A stretch of DNA of 11,092 nt, from the NCBI GenBank assembly GCA_900767645.1, contig CAAFZY010000009.1, forward strand, positions 1-11,092, given 5' to 3'. The stretch's first letter is position 1. Every line of letters begins with the position of its first letter. The stretch is from Alphaproteobacteria bacterium (GTDB lineage Bacteria > Pseudomonadota > Alphaproteobacteria > RF32 > CAG-239). The notes beneath the pieces were generated by a model. That model did no database searches, was not told where the DNA came from, and saw nothing but the letters and a program-made list of their open reading frames with translations. This document shows, in pieces, positions 6,446 through 11,092 of the stretch. The position numbers and the translations under genes are program-made.

Positions 6446-6640
6446 TTAGTAGCGCTTTGCAAATAATTTAAATATTACCCATCTTAACAACATTATTATC
6501 CACATATAAAATGTGCAAATTATGGTCCCGAGCAGATAAAACGGAATTAAGCCGTATCTTCCGTATTGAATGAGGGTCATAAAATCATGATACGAAAGAC
6601 AGATTATTAATCCGCAAATTTCTAAAATGTCATATATCAT
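6446..6640 (-). CDS. 3' fragment of frameshifted membrane-protein paralog (64 aa)
   Basis: This 64-codon reading frame is the detached C-terminal half of a gene whose intact paralog lies just upstream at 7023-7703. From YDILEICGLI onward it aligns without gaps to the paralog's third and fourth predicted membrane segments and is almost identical over SYHDF-x-TLIQYGRYGL and IPFYLLGTIICTFYMW. It lacks the last 18 or so residues of the paralog and ends in a basic FAKRY. The ATG at 6638-6640 overlaps the TGA of the upstream half as ATGA. A 5-bp tandem duplication (GATAT twice on the coding strand, 6634-6643) caused the break; deleting one unit restores a single 181-codon frame (6446-6996). It is therefore either a pseudogene fragment or a coupled second subunit. 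I see no good Shine-Dalgarno apart from the GGCGGCGG run just before the ATG. Confidence 0.55.
   Translation of the reverse strand: MIYDILEICGLIICLSYHDFMTLIQYGRYGLIPFYLLGTIICTFYMWIIMLLRWVIFKLFAKRY
6500..6598 (-). repeat. Near-identical 99-bp block shared by the tandem paralogs (copy 1)
   Basis: Bases 6500-6598 match 7131-7229 at 98 of 99 positions without gaps (difference at 6578/7209, C versus T). The flanking gene segments are visibly more diverged, so identity is patchy. It covers the coding region for DF-TLIQYGRYGL through CTFYMW. Confidence 0.9.
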
Positions 6641-6643
6641 ATC
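6634..6643 (-). repeat. 5-bp tandem duplication causing a frameshift
   Basis: ATATC occurs twice in direct succession (6634-6638 and 6639-6643; GATAT on the coding strand). Compared with the intact paralog, the region between the flanking conserved blocks is exactly 5 bases longer. Removing one unit joins RRRI to YDILEIC, matching the paralog's LPWK-YVILEIC at equal length. Confidence 0.8.
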
Positions 6644-6996
6644 CGCCGCCTTTTTGGCGATAGCAATGAAAATGATAAAGTTTTAAATATCATATATAAT
6701 ACAAAAAAATACCAAACTAAAAGCATAAGTCCAAGCATTTTAGGAAGACATAAATGTATCGTGCCGGCAAAATTTAAGTTTGCCGTGTTATCTAAAAAGC
6801 TGAAAATGGTAAAGTCGGCAACAGGGTCGGCTGAATTAATGTTAAAACTGCCGACCGAAATACACATTGCATGCCAATCTATAAAATCGTCATGATTTAA
6901 ACTTAACAGCATATACACAAAAACGCCGTAAAGCACGATATACAATAAATATCGTAATGTTTTTAATCTGCTGATATTCTGGCTTTCTTCTGTCAT
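6637..6996 (-). CDS. 5' part of frameshifted membrane-protein paralog (119 aa)
   Basis: This is the N-terminal half of the downstream paralog. It starts MTEESQN, has a first membrane segment (LRYLLYIVLYGVFVYMLLSL), an extracytoplasmic-looking loop with conserved HDD, ISVGSFNI, FTIFSFLD and HLCLP elements, and a second membrane segment (MLGLMLLVWYFFVLYMIF). It then ends in a basic SPKRRRI created next to the frameshift. Relative to the 226-codon paralog it lacks 26 residues between MTEE and LRYLLYIVLY. No function is recognisable. The 30 bases around its start (6984-7013) are identical to those at the paralog's start, so the duplication included the translation start. The best single description of 6446-6996 is a disrupted 181-codon gene; whether the two halves are made as separate proteins cannot be decided here. 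Confidence 0.6.
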   Translation of the reverse strand: MTEESQNISRLKTLRYLLYIVLYGVFVYMLLSLNHDDFIDWHAMCISVGSFNINSADPVADFTIFSFLDNTANLNFAGTIHLCLPKMLGLMLLVWYFFVLYMIFKTLSFSLLSPKRRRI

Positions 6997-7022
6997 ATTA
7001 AAACCATTTATAAGTACGGATA

Positions 7023-7703
7023 TTAATGTCGTTTTTTGTTATTTCTAAGTCGGCTGAGCAGCGGCGCTATAAGCAAACGATATATATAACCTAAAAACTT
7101 TAATATCGCCCAGCCTATCAGTAAAAATACCCACATATAAAATGTGCAAATTATGGTCCCGAGCAGATAAAACGGAATTAAGCCGTATCTTCCGTATTGA
7201 ATGAGGGTTATAAAATCATGATACGAAAGGAAAATTATTAATCCACAAATTTCTAAAATTACATACTTCCAAGGTAATTTTTTCCACAATACGCAAAATG
7301 ATAAGATTTTAAATGCGGTATAGAACAAAAGAAAATACCATGCCAAAACCACAAAATAATATGCGCTCGGCAGGCATAAATGCATATCACCGGCAAGATT
7401 TACATGTGCGTAGCTTTCTAAAAAGCTGAAAATGGTAAAGGATGTAACAGGTTCTGCCGAATAAATATTAAAAAAGCCGACAGGAACACACGCCTCATAA
7501 AAATCTGTATCTAATGTGTCATGAGTTAAAAGATTCATCATATACAAAAATTTAGCATAAAGCACGATATACAACAAATAGCGTAAAAAGGTTATAAGCC
7601 CTTTTAGTGTTTTGAAGTTGGAGCCTTTAATATCGGCTTTTAAAAAGTCTGTAAAATTTTTGAGTATTTTTAAGCCGCTATTGTCTTTGTTTTCTTCTGT
7701 CAT
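7023..7703 (-). CDS. Predicted four-helix inner-membrane protein, unknown family (226 aa)
   Basis: This is the intact member of a tandem paralog pair. A polar N terminus of about 40 residues contains two similar short segments (LKILKNFTDFL and FKTLKGLITFL). Hydrophobic segments follow at roughly 40-60 (LRYLLYIVLYAKFLYMM), 110-135 (YYFVVLAWYFLLFYTAF), 145-165 (YVILEICGLIIFLSYHDF) and 172-205 (GLIPFYLLGTIICTFYMW, then VFLLIGWAILKFL), and the C terminus is strongly basic (RLRNNKKRH). The loop between the first two helices carries two Cys (EACVPVG, HLCLP). No enzyme motif or family is evident. No clear Shine-Dalgarno precedes the ATG; the upstream 17 bases are AT-rich and identical in both paralogs. 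The gene lies 129 bases beyond uvrB on the same strand, with a perfect inverted repeat between them, and is followed after 26 bases by its frameshifted copy. Confidence 0.75.
   Translation of the reverse strand: MTEENKDNSGLKILKNFTDFLKADIKGSNFKTLKGLITFLRYLLYIVLYAKFLYMMNLLTHDTLDTDFYEACVPVGFFNIYSAEPVTSFTIFSFLESYAHVNLAGDMHLCLPSAYYFVVLAWYFLLFYTAFKILSFCVLWKKLPWKYVILEICGLIIFLSYHDFITLIQYGRYGLIPFYLLGTIICTFYMWVFLLIGWAILKFLGYIYRLLIAPLLSRLRNNKKRH
7131..7229 (-). repeat. Near-identical 99-bp block shared by the tandem paralogs (copy 2)
   Basis: This is the partner of 6500-6598, at offset 631, with one mismatch. Two further exact blocks link the paralogs: 7417-7440 with 6791-6814 (24 bases) and 7691-7720 with 6984-7013 (30 bases, spanning the start codon and 17 bases of upstream DNA). 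Confidence 0.9.
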
Positions 7704-7746
7704 ATTAAAACCATTTATAAATTGTTGTTAATTATCCATATCACAA

Positions 7747-7783
7747 CTTAAGGTCTAAATCAACATCTAATTTAGACCTTAAG
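7747..7783. repeat. Perfect 14-bp inverted repeat between uvrB and the membrane-protein gene
   Basis: CTTAAGGTCTAAAT (7747-7760) and ATTTAGACCTTAAG (7770-7783) are exact reverse complements around a 9-base spacer. Neither strand has a T run after the stem, so it is not a standard intrinsic terminator. It lies 50 bases past the uvrB stop codon and 44 bases before the start of the 226-codon gene. It may be a 3'-end stabilising or Rho-assisted stem for uvrB mRNA, or an operator: on the minus strand a weak TTGATT...TATGGA pair with 17-base spacing overlaps its right arm. Confidence 0.7.
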
Positions 7784-7832
7784 AAGCTTTGTGGGCAAAA
7801 GTTAATATGCAATTTAACTGATTATTTTGGGG

Positions 7833-9812
7833 TTATAAATTTTTAATAGCTAATGCTTCAAGCTCTTTGAGCTTGTCACGGTAGATAACCGCTTGCTCAA
7901 ATTCCAGATTAAGCGCGGCTTCTTTCATCAGTTTGGTGTATTCTTTAATTTTCTTTTCAATGTTTTTAATATCTTCTTTGCTTGCCGCGTCGTCTTTTAC
8001 AAAGTCGGTTTCGGTCATTTCTTTTAAGGTGGAAGAAATGCTCTTTTTGATGGTTTGCGGAGTAATGCCGTGTTCAATATTATACTTAATTTGTTTTTCG
8101 CGGCGGCGGTTGGTTTCATCAAGCGCGGCTTTAATGGAGCCGGTAATTTTGTCGGCATACAAAATTACCCGCCCGTGCGCATTGCGCGCCGCTCGTCCGA
8201 TAGTCTGAATCAAAGAGCGGGTGGAGCGCAAAAATCCTTCTTTGTCGGCGTCTAAAATTGCCACCAACGAACATTCCGGAATATCCAAACCCTCGCGCAA
8301 CAGGTTAATACCGACCAAAACATCAAATACGCCCAAGCGCAAATCGCGGATAATTTCAATACGCTCCAAGGTGTCAATATCCGAGTGTAAATAGCGCACT
8401 TTTATGCCGTTATCTTTGAGGTATTCGGTTAAATCTTCCGCCATTTTTTTGGTTAAGGTGGTAACAAGCACCCGCTCGCCGTTGGCGGCGGTCTTTTTAC
8501 ATTCATTCATTAAGTCGTCAATTTGATTTTCAACCGGACGCACCAAGCATAGCGGATCGGTTAAGCCGGTCGGGCGGATAACCTGTTCGGCAAATGTGCC
8601 CTTGCTTTGCTCTAACTCCCAATCTCCGGGGGTTGCGGAAACAAAAATACTTTGCGGGCGCATGCGATCCCATTCTTCAAACTTCAGCGGGCGGTTGTCA
8701 ATACATGACGGCAGGCGGAAGCCATAATCTGCCAGCGTGCTTTTACGGTTAAAGTCGCCGCGGAACATCGCCCCGATTTGCGGCACGGAAATATGGCTCT
8801 CGTCAACAAACAGTAAGGCGTTCTTCGGCAAATATTCAAACAATGTCGGCGGTGGCTCCCCCGGAGCGCGTCCGGTTAAGTAGCGCGAATAGTTTTCAAT
8901 ACCTTTGCAGTGACCGGTGCTTTCCAGCATTTCCAAATCAAAACGAGTGCGTTGCTCCAAGCGCTGCGCTTCCAAAAGTTTGTTTTCGGCTTTAAGCTCG
9001 TTCAGCCTGATTTCCAAATCCTCGCGGATATGCGTAATTGCTTGTGATAGCGCCGGACGTGGGGTAACATAGTGATTGGCAGGATAAACGGTAATCTCAT
9101 TTAATTCGGCTGTCTTTTTGCCGGTGAGTGAATCAATCTCGCTTATGCTTTCAATTTCATCACCGAAAAATGAAATTCGCCACGCGCGGTCTTCATAGTG
9201 TGCCGGAAAAATATCTAAGGTATCGCCGTTTACGCGGAAGGTGCTGCGCACAAAGTTTATTTGATTGCGTTCATATTGCAGTTCCGCCAAATTGCGGTAA
9301 ATATCCTGCGGGTCAAGCACATCGCCGACTTTTAAGCCGAATGCCATTGAAGAGTATGATTCCATGCTTCCCAAACCGTAAATGCATGAAACCGAGGCAA
9401 CGATAATTACATCGCGGTCTTCCAAAACATTGCGGGTTGCGCCGTGTCGCATACGGTCGATTTGTTCATTAATCGCGGAGTCTTTTTCAATGTAAGTGTC
9501 GGTTTTCGGAATATATGCTTCCGGCTGATAATAATCATAGTATGAAACAAAATATTCCACGTGATTGTTCGGGAAAAACTCTTTCATTTCGGAGTATAAC
9601 TGCGCCGCCAGAATTTTGTTAGGAGCCATAATCAGGGCAGGGCGCTTAGCTTGCTCAATAATTTTAGCCATCGTAAAAGTTTTGCCCGAACCGGTAACTC
9701 CGAGCAACACTTGCGAGCGGTCGCCGCGATTTAGCCCTTCGCATAATTCCTTAATCGCTTCCGGTTGGTCGCCGGAAGGTTCAAACGGGCTGACTATTTT
9801 AAATTCCTGCAT
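7833..9812 (-). CDS. uvrB: UvrABC excinuclease subunit B
   Basis: UvrB receives damaged DNA from UvrA, verifies the lesion with its helicase-like motor and recruits UvrC for dual incision in nucleotide excision repair. From the start chosen here it has 659 residues, close to the 673 of E. coli. Visible motifs are Walker A GVTGSGKT at 38-45, the damage-probing beta-hairpin region YYDYYQPEAYIP at 91-102, DESH at 337-340, TGLTDP, the motif V/VI region GINLLREGLDIPE and QTIGRAARN, and a C-terminal UVR domain (NLEFEQAVIYRDKLKELEAL) that contacts UvrC. The open frame extends 22 codons upstream to 9878, but MQEFKIVSPFEPSGDQPEAI is the standard UvrB N terminus, so I place the start at 9812. An AAGGAG lies 11 bases upstream of it, slightly far but the only one. 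I see no convincing LexA site in the short divergent region. Confidence 0.97.
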   Translation of the reverse strand: MQEFKIVSPFEPSGDQPEAIKELCEGLNRGDRSQVLLGVTGSGKTFTMAKIIEQAKRPALIMAPNKILAAQLYSEMKEFFPNNHVEYFVSYYDYYQPEAYIPKTDTYIEKDSAINEQIDRMRHGATRNVLEDRDVIIVASVSCIYGLGSMESYSSMAFGLKVGDVLDPQDIYRNLAELQYERNQINFVRSTFRVNGDTLDIFPAHYEDRAWRISFFGDEIESISEIDSLTGKKTAELNEITVYPANHYVTPRPALSQAITHIREDLEIRLNELKAENKLLEAQRLEQRTRFDLEMLESTGHCKGIENYSRYLTGRAPGEPPPTLFEYLPKNALLFVDESHISVPQIGAMFRGDFNRKSTLADYGFRLPSCIDNRPLKFEEWDRMRPQSIFVSATPGDWELEQSKGTFAEQVIRPTGLTDPLCLVRPVENQIDDLMNECKKTAANGERVLVTTLTKKMAEDLTEYLKDNGIKVRYLHSDIDTLERIEIIRDLRLGVFDVLVGINLLREGLDIPECSLVAILDADKEGFLRSTRSLIQTIGRAARNAHGRVILYADKITGSIKAALDETNRRREKQIKYNIEHGITPQTIKKSISSTLKEMTETDFVKDDAASKEDIKNIEKKIKEYTKLMKEAALNLEFEQAVIYRDKLKELEALAIKNL

Positions 9813-9895
9813 ACTTGCAATAACTCCTTTAAGCAAGATAATAGCGGTTATTTTGCAAAATAAAACCATAAAATGCAAAATTTTTCATTTTTTAC

Positions 9896-9924
9896 TTGCT
9901 TATTCCCTCATTTTGCGGTATTTT
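9896..9924 (+). promoter_or_regulatory. Putative promoter for the 145-codon gene
   Basis: TTGCTT at 9896-9901 and TATTTT at 9919-9924 are spaced by 17 bases in the AT-rich region between the divergent uvrB and hypothetical genes. Transcription would start around 9931 and leave a leader of only about 13 bases. The uvrB promoter must lie in the same region on the other strand (for example a TTGCAT-like element near 9880), but no choice there is compelling. Confidence 0.35.
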
Positions 9925-9943
9925 TGTCTAAACTAAAATTTTT

Positions 9944-10381
9944 ATGGGTATGGATATAATTGATAAGTTAGTTGAAGCAGAAATGCAGCCTCAAAAAGCA
10001 ATTGCTTTGGGCATTGCGGTATCCTGTGGATATGAAAGGGTAACCATCTGCGAATATTGCGAAATGTACTATATTCTTCGCAAATGGCAAAAAAAACTCG
10101 GCATCGGCACGCTTAAAAGTTTGGACGATCTGGTCAACAGGTACAATGCTTGTTTTAAAGCCAATAACAACCTTGAAGCTGCGGAAGAATATGTTGAACA
10201 ACGCGAGCTTATAGATGAGCTTGGTAATAAGCAAAGCTGCGTCCGCGATGTTCTTACTTATTCCGTCGAATCTGTCGCCGATGAAATCTGCAATGACAGC
10301 ATGCCTGATTATACAGAGGCAACTGCGCAACCAACGTATGTGATTCCGATTTACATTGACCCGACAAAGCCGGTCAGCTGA
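9944..10381 (+). CDS. Hypothetical soluble protein (145 aa)
   Basis: I recognise no family. The product has no signal peptide or membrane segment, is acidic, and looks mainly helical over residues 1-100. A local cysteine group, VSCGYERVTICEYCEMYY (28-45), includes a CEYC pair; two more Cys follow at about 77 and 98, so a metal site is possible but unproven. The C-terminal 30 residues are Pro/Thr-rich and probably unstructured (YVIPIYIDPTKPVS). The start may be ATG 9944 or ATG 9950; neither has a visible Shine-Dalgarno, and the predicted leader is very short. The gene is divergent from uvrB and closed by a strong terminator 19 bases after its stop, so it is a single-gene unit. An antisense frame over most of it (9968-10330) lacks such signals and I regard it as a shadow. 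Confidence 0.7.
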   Translation: MGMDIIDKLVEAEMQPQKAIALGIAVSCGYERVTICEYCEMYYILRKWQKKLGIGTLKSLDDLVNRYNACFKANNNLEAAEEYVEQRELIDELGNKQSCVRDVLTYSVESVADEICNDSMPDYTEATAQPTYVIPIYIDPTKPVS

Positions 10382-10399
10382 GTAAATCGCGCAATTTTT

Positions 10400-10437
10400 A
10401 ACACCCGTTCGTCTATAAGGCCACGGGTGTTTTTTTT
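10400..10437 (+). terminator. Intrinsic terminator of the 145-codon gene
   Basis: AACACCCGT (10400-10408) pairs perfectly with ACGGGTGTT (10423-10431) around a 14-base loop, followed by eight T at 10430-10437. The T run overlaps the stop codon (10436-10438) of the converging pilin-like gene. On the minus strand the stem is followed by AAAAATT rather than a U tract, so it acts mainly for the plus strand. Confidence 0.92.
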
Positions 10438-11092
10438 AATCTTTAATTTTATACTGAATATTAAATGAGCAGCCTTTTTTATCGGCGCAAAGTTGGCAAA
10501 TATTATATATATCGTTTTTGTTCAGATTTTTAAGGCATTGAGAGTTATTGTAGCAACGCTTATTTCCCCAAATATAAAGAGGAGTATGAGTATCGTCATT
10601 TTTAGTTTGCCAAAAATTTATATGGTCAAGTTGTTCGGCAAAAGCTTTGGAAGTTTCAATAATATTGTTGCAAATGTCAAAATTTTGATATGTGTCAGTT
10701 ATATTAATCATAAGGTTAGCATAGTTGCAGGTTGGTAAACATCCGTTTGTGTATATTCCATAGTGCAGCCCGAACGCATCATAAAGATTAATGCTGTTGT
10801 CTTTAAACATTTCTTGCGGAATTTCGCCGAGCTTTTTTAAGTATGGCACAAAGCTTGCAGGTTTTGTATCTTGTCCGAGCAAGTCTTTATAACGATACAA
10901 AGCATTTAAAAGCCAGCTGATTTGTTCTGCTTGCTTATTGAGCTTGTACTTCATCATCGCCTTTGAGTAACCGGCGATGGCACCGACGGATAAAACCCCG
11001 ATGATAGCAAGCACGCCAAGCATTTCGACCATAGACCGACCGGTGCAAACAATGTCATTCTCAAACTTGACCCGATAATCCAGGTTGAATAA
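10436..11092 (-). CDS. Cys-rich type IV pilin-like protein, 5' end outside window
   Basis: The frame is open to the right edge, so the gene is partial at its 5' end. The residues just before the first internal ATG (11032) are CTGRS, giving TG|RSMVEMLGVLAIIGVLSVG. This is a class III (prepilin) signal with cleavage after Gly, Glu at mature position +5 and a hydrophobic helix ending in GAIAGYSKAMMKYK. The ATG at 11032 would cut off the cleavage site and cannot be the real start; no ATG, GTG or TTG lies in frame between it and the edge. The mature protein is about 200 residues: the N-terminal helix continues to about residue 50, then comes a globular domain with nine Cys (GCLPTC, FDIC, KRC, QC, ICQLC, GC). 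It is probably a pseudopilin or minor pilin-like envelope protein; the exact system is unknown and no assembly genes are visible here. Confidence 0.82.
   Translation of the reverse strand, partial: LFNLDYRVKFENDIVCTGRSMVEMLGVLAIIGVLSVGAIAGYSKAMMKYKLNKQAEQISWLLNALYRYKDLLGQDTKPASFVPYLKKLGEIPQEMFKDNSINLYDAFGLHYGIYTNGCLPTCNYANLMINITDTYQNFDICNNIIETSKAFAEQLDHINFWQTKNDDTHTPLYIWGNKRCYNNSQCLKNLNKNDIYNICQLCADKKGCSFNIQYKIKD

Noticed and set aside
6446..7720. Toxin-immunity or phage membrane-gene explanation for the tandem membrane proteins
   Set aside because: No toxin, holin or immunity motif and no phage neighbour is visible; tandem duplication of an unknown membrane gene explains the data.
7747..7783. 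Inverted repeat as an ordinary intrinsic terminator of uvrB
   Set aside because: The stem is perfect but AT-rich, and no T tract follows on either strand.
9813..9878. Longer uvrB frame starting at 9878
   Set aside because: The 22 extra codons are hydrophobic and unlike any UvrB N terminus. The conserved start MQEFKIVSPFEPSGDQ is preceded by the only Shine-Dalgarno-like AAGGAG.
9968..10330. 120-codon minus-strand frame opposite the 145-codon gene
   Set aside because: It has no start signals or terminator of its own, and the plus-strand gene is bounded by a putative promoter and a strong terminator.
1..11092. A defence system, CRISPR array or mobile element
   Set aside because: No spaced direct-repeat array, transposase, integrase, nuclease-effector or restriction motif was found on either strand; the only AAA+ and helicase-like proteins are ComM and UvrB.

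Overview
The window looks like chromosomal DNA from a Gram-negative bacterium. My best guess is an uncultured, host-associated Alphaproteobacterium. The pointers are Sec and lipoprotein signal peptides, a class III (type IV pilin-like) leader of the GRSMVEMLG type that I associate with gut alphaproteobacterial genomes, and a compact rpsF-rpsR-rplI operon. The taxonomic placement is inference; the sequence has no rRNA gene to settle it. Gene density is high, no stretch over 300 bases lacks a gene, and I see no tRNA, CRISPR array, insertion sequence or integrase.

Layout from left to right. (1) 1-1084, plus strand: a promoter and two short, overlapping genes for small secreted cysteine-containing proteins, closed by an intrinsic terminator. 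(2) 1090-5098, minus strand: an apparent three-gene operon in the order small lipoprotein, comM/yifB AAA+ ATPase, large secreted Cys-rich protein ending in a trypsin/HtrA-like domain whose three catalytic positions all appear substituted. It ends in its own terminator at 1090-1125. (3) 5166-6428, plus strand: promoter, structured leader, rpsF, rpsR, rplI, terminator. The leader contains a good candidate for the S6:S18 autoregulatory RNA element. (4) 6446-7720, minus strand: a tandem pair of paralogous small membrane-protein genes. The upstream copy is intact (226 codons). The downstream copy is broken by a 5-bp tandem duplication that also creates an ATGA stop/start overlap. (5) 7747-7783: a perfect 14-bp inverted repeat. 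(6) 7833-9812, minus strand: uvrB. (7) 9944-10437, plus strand: an unrecognised 145-codon gene with a strong terminator, divergent from uvrB. (8) 10436-11092, minus strand: a Cys-rich pilin-like gene whose start lies beyond the right edge of the window.

Housekeeping genes (ribosomal proteins, uvrB, comM) alternate with lineage-specific envelope genes that have no recognisable family. The region gives no sign of a defence or mobile system. The most interesting items are the degenerate protease, the frameshifted paralog with patchy near-identity to its neighbour, and the ribosomal-protein leader RNA.
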